Assembly (NCBI GenBank): GCA_039881145.1
Contig: JAYKKI010000052.1
Coordinates: 8,499,501 to 8,563,500, forward strand
Source: Druceiella hillmani
Taxonomy: Eukaryota > Arthropoda > Insecta > Lepidoptera > Hepialidae
Length of the DNA stretch: 64,000 bases
Direction: 5' to 3'
Below the pieces are notes generated by a model, which did no database searches, was not told the DNA's origin, and saw only the letters and a list, made by a program, of their open reading frames with translations. How positions within the stretch are numbered: the stretch's first letter is position 1; the number at the start of each line of letters is the position of its first letter. Positions 10,206-23,100 of the stretch are shown in pieces. Made by a program: the position numbers and the translations under genes.

Positions 10206-12164
10206 ATTAATTCTTTCATTTATTGCCAAAATTTTCTGATGGTTTAACAATTATTTACGAGTTTCCTTTTGTGATTATGATATTTCCTTTTATTACTCTT
10301 TTACCAAATTTCACGTTTCAGGCCTCTTTATCATATTTTTTGTCAGTGTATTATTCCCTGTATTTAATATCTGCAAGTTAAATAGTTTTGTACAAACATT
10401 TTGATAGAAGTTTCATTGTGTAGAAAAAAGGGAGTTTCCCTTTATCATCGCGACTGGTAAATTAACATTTTTTTACATTTGATGATTAAAAGTTTCATTA
10501 AATTGCAAAAATCGAAGCACTTTGTGTTCAAAGACGTATTTATAACTTTTTTCTTTTTTATGCGAATACTGAAATTTGGATAAAACGCGCGATTTTTGCC
10601 ACCCAAATCGAAACTTTGCTTTAAAAAACATTATTGATATGATGTTGATAAAATTTTTCAAGTTCACACTGTGTGCCGTAGATTTGTCTGACTTTTCGTT
10701 TCGAAATAAAAATAAATATCATAAATCTGGTTTTACATAAATTTATAAAAAATAATAAATGTTTTTCCATAATAGGTACTTTATTTTGACGAAGTGAGAA
10801 ATTCAAAACCTTGTTAGTTAATTTTCTCCCATTCAGTGTCCATAACTTTGTGGATGCAATAACGAAATTTTAAAAGAACAGTTAAATAAAAATACACCTC
10901 ACGTAAGCCCTGAGACCTCATTTTATAACAATAGTTTATTTAATTTCATAATAATTTTAAAGGCAATTCAATTTACGATTTAAATTATGATGAAAATGAA
11001 AGCTTTTTAGTCGAATTTATTGGCTTATGGAAACTGATTATCGAATTGCTTTAATGATATCGTCTTTGTTAACGTAAACTTGTTCAAATTATTATCTTTC
11101 CGAGATGTTTAAAAGTAATGAGTGAATATATTTAAATTTTAAATTCAAATGTTAAACTGAAATTAGAAATAAATTATAATTTATTTTCTTTATTTAACTC
11201 AGTAAGCGGTTACCAGTCAAGAGTGACAAAACAAGTAATCAAGACGATGTAAAGCGTTTTATTGATAAAACACATATATTTTTACAAATGCTACCAGCTA
11301 ATTTAATACAGCTGACCAAGACAAAATATCTAATTTCCGTTTAACAAGAAATAATGTCCAAGGAAACTTTAATTGGCCTAACAAATACTTGTGGGTCGTA
11401 AACCTTTCGTCAATTTATTCTACCAAATTCAGCCATGTTTAATAAATATGTGATATATAAAGGAAGAGAAAAATACACATATTCGAGCAAACATTTTTAA
11501 GAAAGTATTTTTGATAAAATTAAGTTACGCGCAGCATGTAATGCTCTTACCTTAATATTACTAAGAAACATAATTTATTCCTAAATCTAAATTTGTCACG
11601 TATGTTTCGTTATTTGGTGTTTGCGAATTAATTTAGTACATCAAATGTTGTTTTATAGCGAGTGTTATGTAAAGATACTATAAACTGAAATAGAATGGCG
11701 TTTATAAATTTAAAATTTTCTACATTAAGTCATATCACAATTAAAATTGTTTACTTCATCACGGGCGCAACCATTTTTTACGAAAACATTAAAAGGAATA
11801 TATTTTTATATATTTCTTTTATTATTTTAACACATATAAAAGGAATATATGTAACTACAAAATATTTCAGAAATGTTGAACTTGCTATAAATAGGGATGT
11901 CTCTTCTTACTAACTAATTCTTATGTAGCGTAGCCGAAAAAGTGTTCGTACTTAAACATATATTGTTGCCTAATTCGAACTTTAGCAACTATTGGGTATA
12001 ACATTTCTATCAAACTGATACCATAAGTTTTCTAACAATTGATTTAAAAAAAATTTAAGTCCAAGGTTTTGTCACTATAATTACTCAATAATATGTTGAT
12101 TACAAGGCTAAAATCAATTAAATATTTACTTAAAATTGAGATTCTCTCATCACAAAAAAATTAT

Positions 12165-13350
12165 TCCGAAATGAATTAATAGTTTTAACCACTTCCGCAA
12201 CTTTTCATGCATATTGGTTTTCGATTACAAGTAAAGTAATTCACAACAAATAAAATATACAGAATAATAATTTATATAAAAGTATGTAATCTCTTGGATA
12301 ATCAGCACCTGTCTATATTCGTAAAATTTGTAAATAAACCAGCATACTTCTAATTTTTGTATCCTTTCTTCAATGTATGTTGTAAAAATAGACCTTTTGG
12401 TGCATTGATTCAAATATAAAATGATTCCCTAACAATTTAAATGAAACCTTCATTTATTTGGCAGTTTTGAAACTAAATGCAAACCAAATATAAAGTGGAG
12501 ACGTATTACAATATTGTAGTTAAAGAAAAGTGCCTTGTAAATCTAGAAACGTGGGTTTTAAACCTAATTACATATATATAGACACCAAGTTTGATTTACA
12601 ATATTGAAATATTTATTTGGGTCAGTATTACCATTGGACCATTGATGTAGGAAGTTGTTGCTTAAATTTATTTATACCTAACTGATAACTATATTCTTTG
12701 AAACTCAATGTAGTGATGTTAAGAATGTAATAATATCTAGAATGAGTAAGTAAATTGTTGATAATGCGATGAAATATAGTACCATAGAAACATGAGCGTT
12801 ATATCATAGGATATCATTTTCAAATATTTTGACATTTCGGTTCCTTGATACATGCATTTCCTATCATCTGACAGCGTATATTTTAGTTAATTTTTACACA
12901 CACTGCAGGTCTGTGCCTTATTATCTACGTGGGTGCCAGCCTTGAGTTTGATGTTGAAAATAATTACAACTTGGGCAATTTTGTAAGTATCAACGTTTAG
13001 TGCAACTCTTCAGAAAGAAGAGATCATCTTCTAAAAAGTTTACTAATTTTTAATATATTTCTTACGATCAAAATTTTCTTCTGAAAAACAACAAATGTCT
13101 CCATCCGTCACACGCCATTGGTCGCAATTCTCGACTGATTTTGATAATAGTTTTTCTTACAATTGGTAATCAGCATCGAAAGTTACCGATTTTTACAATA
13201 ACTTGCAAAACAGTTTAAGATTTGTAAACAGGTTTTAAATACAAACTGTATTTTTCTTGCACGAAGACTCTTTGTGAACCTTCATGCCTTGCATGCCGTG
13301 TTGAATCCTGCTGTTTTTAACCTTTTTAAATTTTTAATATTTCTATAATC
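12165..13350. repeat. Duplicate of 1,990-3,320, inside unit A
   Basis: Same-orientation counterpart of 1,990-3,320. A' lacks it: 37,790-37,835 continues directly into sequence equivalent to 13,355. The block from about 11,760 to 13,350 is therefore an insertion in A or a deletion from A'. No coding capacity seen. Confidence 0.72.
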
Positions 13351-13404
13351 GTTAGTTTGGGTACAGAACGTGAAATTACAATGTCGCGTCGGAAGCAAAA
13401 TTTG

Positions 13405-13438
<34 letters not shown>

Positions 13439-13445
13439 ATATATG

Positions 13446-13476
<31 letters not shown>

Positions 13477-13477
13477 A

Positions 13478-13524
<47 letters not shown>
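13405..13524. repeat. (TA)n/(TG)n microsatellite
   Basis: About 120 bases of TA repeats broken by two (TG)n tracts and TATG steps. It lies between aaaatttgat and gctttataga. A' has the same two flanks (37,865 and 37,880: gatacacgctttgcaggatt) with essentially no repeat, so the array grew in A. Confidence 0.97.
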
Positions 13525-13526
<2 letters not shown>

Positions 13527-13739
13527 TTTATAGAACTGATGTAATATACCCTAAATATATTTTTATTAAGAATTTGAGTTTGCTGTATGGACAGATGTTG
13601 CTTTTTTTAATTTAATTTCTTTGTAAGCAACCCATAATTTAATTTTAAAGTTGATTTGGTACGTACGTAAAGAGAATCAACATAAAGACCCTTTTAACAA
13701 ATTGTGTGACTTAACTTTTTAATGGAATATAAAAATAAA

Positions 13740-14000
13740 ACAAGCTACCCACAGTGGTCAAAGAAAAGGCACGTATTTACTCGTTGCTGTTGACGTTCGA
13801 CGTATAAATTTTCGGTATGGAGGCTCTGAACTGATACATCCATTAATCTTGTCTTACAACTTGACGTAAACAGCTTATTATTGTAGTGACCGGGTTAATA
13901 ACAAAACACATTTCAGCAAATCATTGTCCGTGAAAGGGTGATGAAAATATTCGCCTTACCGGTTCGACTGTTTTGCAGATTTTTCATATCCTATACACTG
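13740..14000. other. Unusually conserved non-coding block, copy in A
   Basis: Aligns with 38,135-38,400 at roughly 85 percent, visibly better than its surroundings. It includes a run of more than 30 identical bases (ttattattgtagtgaccggg and following bases at about 13,872 and 38,268). It also contains ctcgttgctgttgacgttc and gtataaattttc in both copies. The open frames in the two copies differ, so it does not look coding. A promoter or other regulatory remnant is possible but unproven. Confidence 0.6.
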
Positions 14001-14239
14001 ATGAGGAAAATGTGGCTATTTTTTATGTGGAAATAACTATTTATTTCATATATTTATGTCTAGTTTATCGATACAACTAGCTGTTATGCGAGAATATTTT
14101 TATTGAAAAATAAGTAAGGTGACACGAAAGTTTATGAGGATTCTTTCAGTCGTTATTTTGACAGAAGATAAGAAAAGTCTAAATATCAGGAGAAATGTTT
14201 GAAATTTTTTCATACTATTTGCCTTAAAAAGAAAAATTA

Positions 14240-15750
14240 AACCCTTAAATGGTTACTCATATCCCTTTGCTTTTCATTGCCGTTTTTCTCACAAACTACT
14301 TGACATGAAAATTTCAAACTTGGCATAGTATTAAAGCATATTAACCCGCATAAGCCTCACTAGCTAACTTTCAAAATTATTTACATGTAAATTTTATGGG
14401 TGAAAATAAATTAATCAAAACGAAAAATAATTTGACATGTCATGTATTCTTTACAAATGGATATAACTACCTAAGGTTAAGGATAAGGGTCCTAAAATTG
14501 TTTTTTCATTAGCTTATTTGATATAATTTAAAAAAAAAATTATAAAAAGCGCGCAAAAACATATTCCACTTTTATTTTGCAAAATAAACAGTAGAAAAAA
14601 AATTGGTCTACATTTTTATCTGGCAAAATAAACAGTTGAAAATAATATTAATTAAGGATAGACTACATAAATCTTACGAAATATTTGATATAAAAACCTC
14701 TTTTATATTTCAATAACTCCTATATCTAACTCTTGTTGAAGGTGAATTTGAACAAAGACAAATTTAATTTCTTTACCTATTGATTAAGTTTTTGTATAAT
14801 AATGCCCTTAATGGAAATATGATGATAATCCTAACAACGTACGCTGTAGGCGTAGGCTGTAGGTTTTTGCCAATTTTTCTACTATCGTCGAATTAACATG
14901 CGTCAAAGTAAGATAATGAGAAGGATTAATGAAATAATAATGGATATGTCCAAAAACACGAGTATATGGTAAATTATATTTAAGAGCTTACGACCTTTGA
15001 CTCCTATATTCAATAAAAAAAGTTTCGGTTGGTTTTTAAAGACAACGTTATTGCTTTTATTGAAAAAGTTTCCTTTTCCTATCATATTTTTGTAAATTGA
15101 ATAAATTATCAAGGCAGCTTGGACTCAAAAAACGAAATGTTACTTCAAGTTTTATAATAAGCCTCACGTATTTTTAATCATCATCATGAGACTATTCCCG
15201 CTTTTCACCCGGGTTGTCTCAAGGTCCCTAGATATAAGATCCTAAGGTATGCTGGCTTCCATAACATGGCCTCTTATAGAAAAGAAAGGTTCTTCAATGG
15301 TTTCTTAAAGGTGTCCCATGTCTATAATCGAGTGCTTCCACCAAATAGAGTTAGAGACTGTCACAAAATGAGTCATTCAGTGTCTCTAAATAACTAAAAG
15401 AACAGCCCATTCTCAGCCAAGTCACGGCGAATAAAGATAATACGTTTTAAAGCACCATGTGACCCTATTCTAACGTTAAATCGTACGCTCTCCAACGAAA
15501 CTATACGCACTCCACGCGAAACTATACTGATCTCCCCGAGGCACTTCCACTTCCACTTCCTGCCACTTCCTGCCAACTTCGTTAGGTCGTCAGTATTTTA
15601 TTATTTTCAATAATTACCATTATTTTATTATTATCAAACAGAAAATGTCTTCAAAATGAACGCATTCATAGAAGCAAACGCATTGCACATTCGTTTCACT
15701 GCACTATACGAATTTAATATAATATGAATTATTATATGGCTTTTCTTTTA
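14240..15750. other. Block present in A, absent from A'
   Basis: A' jumps at about 38,640 from sequence equivalent to 14,235 straight to that equivalent to 15,760 (gaaccagttaatgcag against gaaccagttagtgcag). The block includes motifs reminiscent of dispersed repeats (acttgacatgaaaatttcaa at 14,300) and a less AT-rich part at 15,170-15,600 with cttttcacccgggttgtctc. That part also holds small direct repeats: cgaaactata twice, cttccacttcc and cttcctgcca. It is probably one or more inserted elements of unknown class. Confidence 0.6.
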
Positions 15751-16984
15751 TTCATTATTCGATTTGGAACCAGTTAATGCAGTAGTACAATTGTAACAAG
15801 TTTCTAAGCCAGGCAGAAAAAGTGGTAGTGGTGGTAGATCCACTCTTAAAAATATATTTGGCTAAGTACAAACGATGATGACACGATAATTTCATGTTAT
15901 TATTGTCCTTGTATTATTTACTTAAGATATTATGAAAATCTCGCAAAAAAATAGATGCTCGTAGGACTTGTTGCTTTTGGTTGAGTTAGATCATATATTT
16001 AAAAATATTTTGTAATCGTATTAATTAAATATTACTTTAAGAGAATGTGTTTTTAAGCATATGAAAAAAAAATTGTGCTTATTTTTTTGTAATATATTAA
16101 AATTTTTACTAAGTTTACGACAGAAATGTTACATATACTTCTGAAGCATTACTTCAGTGATACAATAATTTTGAATTCATGCTATGCAAAACAAACAAAT
16201 AATCAAATTTAAAGTTTTGTTCGTCAACGTAGCTTTATTGTTCATAATAAAACACTTATAATACCTAATTATTCTCACAAGCAATTAATTCTCGTCATTG
16301 GGAGTGAATTTTAGAATTATCTGTGTACTGAATTATAATTGTCAATCAAATTATGCTAGACGGCATTAATAGTTCGTTGTTTTATCCATTGGTCATTTGT
16401 TTAATATATTTTCTTACACTCCAACACAGTAAGTAGCGACAATGAACTTATTTTGATACACCTCTTTCTATTAAATCGTTTTCACAAATATTTCTAAGCA
16501 CATTATTTTAACTTTGTTATGTCCTATACTTTCATATTCTGAATATTTTAATTCTTGTTCTAATATGTTTATCGTATTATTTTCTTTCTTGTATAGTTAC
16601 TGATTTATTTTATCTGTCATACCTCTAACACGGTCAAATATAAAAGTTCATTTTCATTAACTTGAAATTATTTATATTTGGAATGTTATCTTCGCTCATT
16701 AATGAAATTATTTTTAAGAAAACCGTCGTTCATTTCGTTCACGTTTGTCAAATTTTCTCGTTTACCAAAGGCTTATTTGTTTCCACTGAGCATGTAATAT
16801 ATCGCTAATTATGTTTTTTTTTCTTTTTATCTAATCTTATTAAAACCGTGAGGCAGATTACCCATAATATTTCTTAATATTTGGACATTTTATTCCAACT
16901 CATGAGAACCGCTCGATAATCAAATAATTTTTTTTAAAACTACAAGACATTTTTTTAGAATTTTTGTCTAAACAGCTATTTTTC

Positions 16985-17115
16985 ATGTAATGTCTGTCTA
17001 TCTGTCTTTCATTTATCAATTATGAGGATGTTACGCAATTAATACTGTATAAATATTAAAATTTCATCTACATTTGGTTCTTTACTTATATTTCCGAAGG
17101 AACATTTTGTCTGTG
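16985..17115. repeat. Dispersed insect repeat of the tgtctgtccgtcc type, copy 2
   Basis: Unit B counterpart of 9,475-9,665 (tgtctgtctatctgtc, then a tatgaggatgttacgca stretch). Degenerate. Confidence 0.55.
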
Positions 17116-17599
17116 TTCTTACTTTTTTTATCCATTCGTTTATTTGTTTAAGTACCACATAAAACTTACTAGGCTGGCGTCAATGAAAATTGTTGATGAT
17201 GTACTACTTAACGCACTTCCTAAAATTGTAAGCATTTTTCATTCAATATTCTTTAATAAATTTGATATTAAAGTATTAACACTCAGACAGTAAAAGAAAG
17301 TATGCAGATTTAAAACTGAATAATATACATTTTTCAGATTATTGCAGAAATTCGGACTGATGTTCAAGCCACGATATTATATATTTTTAACCCGGTCAAG
17401 GGTACTTTTAAAAGAAAAACGTTATTATTAGAGAAACGTATCGTCATAGAAGACAAAAAATATGTGTACGAATCTGCGGCAAATTGATTGAAATATACCA
17501 AATTAATATTATAAAGAAAACTATACTCTTATATTTAGTCTGTATACATTTAGCGAAGAAAAACGGGAAAACGCTATTTGAGCATGAAAGTTATAAATC

Positions 17600-17705
17600 A
17601 GTACATAAAAGCACAATCCCTGCTATAGACAGCACTTTAATAATTGTGTAATCCTGGGTTCGTACATCAACCTTCGAGAGCTTCTAAGTGTATTTTTTCT
17701 TACAA
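17600..17705. repeat. Four-way conserved block, copy in B
   Basis: Counterpart of 10,080-10,205, with ctatagacagcactttaata and cttcgagagcttctaag. Closest to the B' copy. Confidence 0.7.
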
Positions 17706-17738
17706 ATTTTGTGCAGAAAATAGCTGGCAGTATTTATA

Positions 17739-17788
17739 GTGAATATTAAAAAGGAAGATTATTTACAATTATCTTTTTTAATATTCAC
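17739..17788. repeat. Imperfect hairpin in unit B
   Basis: gtgaatattaaaaa at 17,739-17,752 is the complement of tttttaatattcac ending at 17,788, with partial pairing inwards (ggaagat against atctt). B' has only one arm (ctttttaatattcac near 41,190), so the other arm was gained in B or lost in B'. Confidence 0.75.
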
Positions 17789-19919
17789 AGAAATATGATA
17801 TTTTCTTGTATTATTTTTTTTAATGTGAATGCAACGCGCTTTTTGAACTATGCTTTTTAATAATATTTTAATTAAAAAACATAGTTTCATTCAACGTAAT
17901 TAAATATTGACAAATAAAAAAAATGTACAAAAATCTACAAAAAACTATTCTTGTACAATTTTATTGTGTTAAATTTTAATAAAACGTACCATTGTGGTAG
18001 CGACTACAAAAGAACTAAATATTAGGGAGTTTAAATAATAGTGAATTTATGGACATATTCTAATCTATATTCTTTATGATCAAATGGAAAATATTGGAGT
18101 GTCGATGAAATAAACGAATAAGAATCAAAACTGCAATTTTGAGTTCGTCGATTTTAACACCAATATTTTAAAAAATAGGCAAAAACTGCTTCTGAACATA
18201 ACAGAAAGGACGGAAAAATTATTCATAGAAATTGATGGATTTGCTATCGATTACATTTTATACCATAGATTTACATGACTTTAGTAATTGACCTGAATAC
18301 TTAACATAATAAATCTGATGGTACGAAAATTTAAAAAGAACATTAAAAGCTTCCATACTGGTCTTTATAGTAAATTGCTTTTAAATTAATTTTCAAGATT
18401 TTACTTCCCATAATTTAATTGATATAATCACGTAATTATCTAAGTATCGTTAAATAGGGAGACGCTTAACGTAAATTGTAATGAATCTTCATTTTGTTCT
18501 AAATAAAAATGGATTTAATAGTGAATAAATTATAATAATATGAAAGGTAACTCATTTTATGATTAAAGGGCCTTGAGTCAGTTTTAATGAAATTAAGATA
18601 CAAAGCTGGAAAATACAATGATTGCTGTCACCGTGTCATCGTAAATTTTCTAAGATTTTGGAATAGATAAGTCTATCTGTGTGTTCTAGTATAATATTAT
18701 ATTAAAATTCGAAATTATTTATGCTTCATTTGTTATCTTTAAGCAACGTAATAAATGATTAATCCGGAGTGGAAAAAAGTATCCACGACATAGCACAATA
18801 ATAGATAAATGGAATCACGCATTTCTACAAATTCTACAAACAAGTTTATTGTAGTTAGAAATTCAGATATTTAATAGACATTTACTTTAAATTATCTTGT
18901 CGAAATCTTAACTAAGCTAGCGCATTTATACCTCATCTCTATGTCATATAGCGTTATGTTTACGCCAGTCATTTCTAATAATGGAATCATTAGACACTAA
19001 AAAATAACAAAAATATATAAGCATATGTCTTAATGAAAGTAAAAATCCAGAAACACGTGTCAAGTTATGCTAACCTTAATATTATTGAGAATAATGTTTT
19101 ATCCCCAGATATAATTTGGTGAAAGTTTTTTCTGTTATTTTCGTATCCAGGAATTATTTTGCACATGAATTATATGCTTACTTTGTACTATCGGTTTAAT
19201 GAAATGACGATTAAAATAAGTGTTTTTCGTACAGCTTCAAAACGAATAGTAATATTATTATCGTATTTAGTCTTTAGTAATAAGAAATAAGAAATATTTT
19301 TGAAAATAAATTTATGAACTTATAGCATATTAACTTTCATAGGTTAGATGTTTATAATAATTAGAAATTAATGAAACTTAGCTTGGAATTAATGAAAAAT
19401 ATTGTGCTTATTTCTTATTGACATAAAAAGCAATAACGTCTAGGTTTCTTTCCAAGTTTTACTATCAAATATTTAATGAATGTTTTAGGTGATATGGAAC
19501 GAGGATGAACAGAGTTTAATAATGATGAAGTACAAACATATCGCTTCGGTCAAATGCAAATTTATAAATTCTTGACGCAAATAAATTGAAGCGAAACAGA
19601 AATGTTATATAGAAAAGTATTTTTTTTATTTAAAATGGGTAATCAGTTAAAAAATAGTTCATATAACTGTTTTTATATATGGAGTAGAGGAAAATATGAA
19701 ACACTTGAAGATTTAATCAAGATTCAAAAATTGTCGTATAATAATTAAAATAAGTAAAACTTAGGTCAGTGTAAGTACATGTATGCAACAAAGAATTTGA
19801 CGCGTGGAGTAGAAATAACAAAATATTTCTCACCATATAAATCTATTATGCTTAATAAAAGCATTGAAAACCCATATAAAAATAGTTGGCGTTAATTTTG
19901 TAGAAATTCATTATAATTG

Positions 19920-20164
19920 AATTTTTCACAACTAAATAAAACTACGTGATTTGGTACTATTTCTACTTTATTTAATTCTACTGTTCAAGTGGGCAGTTTG
20001 TAAAGATTTCGCTATTTACATATTACCTGAAGATGTTCTCATACAGTCTTTACAAATTTCCCATCGGAAGATGTTGTCATGCAACTCTACCTAGGTCGTG
20101 GTAAAGATTTAAGTAAAGTGGAAATAATACTACATCACGTTGTTTCATTTAATTGTGAAAAATT
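19920..20164. mobile_element. 245-base foldback/MITE-like element
   Basis: Terminal inverted repeats of about 56 bases (19,920-19,975 and 20,109-20,164) match at about 84 percent, starting aatttttcacaa on each strand. The centre has a second nested pairing (cagtttgtaaaga against tctttacaaattt) and two cgaagatgttgt-type motifs. It is absent from the aligned part of B' (about 43,270-43,370), so it inserted in B after the duplication. A related inverted copy lies at 62,903-63,002. Too short to encode a transposase; the autonomous partner is unknown. Confidence 0.8.
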
Positions 20165-23100
20165 TAATCTTCTAATATTATTTATACCGCTATGTAATAA
20201 CTGTAAACAATTTTATGTGGAAACTAAATCTTAACATTTGTTTCAAAGTTATTTCAAATAAGCGATTCGAGAAAAGCCGTTATGTAATTGGAAAAAAAAT
20301 ATGAGTATATTGCGTAAGGAAACCAAAAATTTGTCAGCAGGTATTTTTACGAACATACATGTAAACGTTATGAAATATAAATCGTGATCACACATTGAAT
20401 TATTAACCATTTACTCAATTTTGTACGATTAAGAACTAGAAATAGGGTAATGTGTGATGTTGTCATTTATTCAATTACTGAAACTCCATTTAAGCAGAAA
20501 TGTATATTTTGATAAATAATCACGGAATATCAGCTATCAAAAAACCTCTCGCTTCACTAACCATAGGCGAAATATTAATTAATACTAGAAGAATCAGGAG
20601 AGATTAGATTAAGTTTTTATCCGGCTCAAGATCAGTCTCGTTAGGTTGGAAACTTATTATGCCACCATTAAAGTATTAGTGGCATCTCATATGGTTAAAT
20701 ACAATTTTGAAACTTCTTTCCGAAAGCATGTGATTTTTTTCTATACAAGTTTGAAGTTCTTAGGGTAATTTTACTACATACATAGAATTAACCTAGGACA
20801 CAATTCAATAAAACTTTATATTTTTGGTAAAACAATGTGGACAAAAAGCCAGTTAAAAATTACTTTTTTGAAACTTTTAATATTTGACTATATAGTTGAA
20901 AAACTCAGCTGTTGTGTTGCTTATATTGCCCTAAACAAAATTTATGAAGGAAAATACTCTGAATTATCTTCGTAAAATTGTTATATTTTGCTATTTATTC
21001 ACAGAAACTCAGTTTTTAATTAAACGAAACATTCATCGTCGCGTTCTGTATTACCCATCCATTTCCACCAAAAATATTAGAAAAGTTCCTATAATTTTCC
21101 ACAAGTAGTTGGAAAACAATTATTATTAATTATCAACCAATAGTTCCACTAATTTTGAATATTTATATATTAGCAAATTCAGATAAAACAGTCGCCGATC
21201 GTCGGTTGCTTATATCAAACCGCGTGAACCAAATTTTATTACAGTTACTTAACTTCAATTTTTAGTTACAAAAAATTAATTTCCCGCCAGTGGATGCTCA
21301 CCCGCATGGTATTCTATAAGTTTAAACTTCAGCTGTTTTAATACATATTATAAGTCGTCACACACCTGCTCGATGCACAAGGGTATTTCCCTACTAAACT
21401 GAGCTGCAGCTACTTCACGAATTCAAAATAAAAATATTCTGCCAATACTTTTATGCCACCTTGTCCAAAATTTTAAATCTTACTATAATATTCAAGTCAG
21501 GGAAAGTGCGTGTCTTAATACAAGACCAAATGCATCAGAATTTACTTTGAGCTCTGACTCTAAATTCTAGAATATTTCATTCAAACTGATTTAATACGTA
21601 TATTTAACACTAGTATCTTATATTCAGCTAACATTTTTATAACACTCTGTTAATAAAAATAAAAATATATTAGTTATGTATTTTATGCACAATTCTCAAT
21701 AAAAGGGAACCAGGGATTTATTGCACAGCGTTTTGATATTGGACATAGGACACATAATTTGAAAAGGTTGACCTGTCACTTTAATTTATAGATATAATGT
21801 ACAGTTGTGTTGTATTATAATAACCGTTTAACAAAAATTGTTTTAAATGTATTCACATGAGTAGGTATCAAAATCGTATGTTGCACCCCTTACACAGGAC
21901 TTTACTAAAACAAAAAATCATTAAAAATCGTGTATTTATAAATAATGACCTTTTTAATTTTCCGTAAGTTTTGATAAATTTATGTATTATTTTTTTCATA
22001 ATAATTTTTACATTAACTTGAAATTTTGTCCCATACATCGTTCTGTTTGTGGGTAGCATTAATAATGAATGTCAATTTTCCCTTTAGGTTTTCACGTCAA
22101 CAAAATTAAATCGCATAAGTATCCCGAGGCATGTAAATTGACTTTTCGATTTTAATAGATTTCAAACGGAGGAGTGCTGCTGTTATTGGTAATTATTTTT
22201 AATAACCTTTTTATACTCACTTGTATGGGTATTTTATTTACTCTAACGGCCGCTGGTGTTGGCTGATGAATTTTAATAAATGCAAGGACACACGTATATC
22301 GTAAGTAATTTCGAACGATTAAAACGACGCAATCGGGACGTTGTTTGATCGAAACGTGGGCTACCTTTTATATTGTGGTTGACCATACGAGATGAATGTA
22401 AACAAGATGTTTTACGAAGAAAAAATTATTTTAGGAGCTTTCTTATCTATTTAATGGGCAATGTATTATTATTTGAGACGTGGCAAGGAATATTACCTAA
22501 ACAGAATATATTTCGTTACGAGTTTTCATTCCCCATTTTCAGTCTTAATGACCTTCTTATTTATTTTATATTTCTAATATATTTGTGCCAATTAATAAAT
22601 TTATAAAAGACGTAAATTGAATTTTTATATATTAGCAACAACCATTTTTGAATTTTAATTTTTATATATTAGAAATACTACTCAAAACGATAAAAAAATA
22701 TTTTAAATAGTGATTTCAAAAATAGTGAGAAGTAAAGTCGTAATATATTGTTGTTGCAATTTTAGGCAAACGTTTTTTAGCCTTCTTTTGTAATCATTGG
22801 GGAAACACTTAATTTTATTTCTTACGCTCTTCTTATGGTATGGCTTCAATAACCTTAATATCGGCGGTAAAACTATTTTAGCATTTAAATCTCTGGAGAA
22901 AACATTTTAAGCGGATTAATTCAACATCTTTTGTAATTTAAAATCGTGTACTCTTTATGTATGTAAGAGTAATATTTCTGTAAATTAATTATATTTAATA
23001 TTTATTTTAGATACAGTAATTTTTTTTATTTCTGTGGGCTTCATTTTTTTCAATACGTAAAATATTCATGTGAAAAGAAAATCTTATTACAAAACAATCA

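Larger units (their letters stand above)
8150..16800. repeat. Segmental duplication unit A
   Basis: Collinear in the same orientation with A' (34,230-39,850), offset about 26 kb. Matching landmarks: 8,466/34,440; 8,985/34,985 (aggccttatt); 9,511/35,455; 10,085/36,095; 11,220/37,285; 13,740/38,135; 15,790/38,680; 15,975/38,895 (ttttggttgagttaga in both). Two blocks are present here but absent from A': about 11,760-13,350 and about 14,240-15,750. The middle (about 9,100-11,650) is also collinear with unit B, offset about 7.5 kb. No open frame is shared by the copies, so the unit looks non-coding. Confidence 0.9.

Noticed and set aside
22373..22606. 77-codon hydrophobic frame in B
   Set aside because: The aligned part of B' (45,830-46,060) does not keep the frame or the residues.
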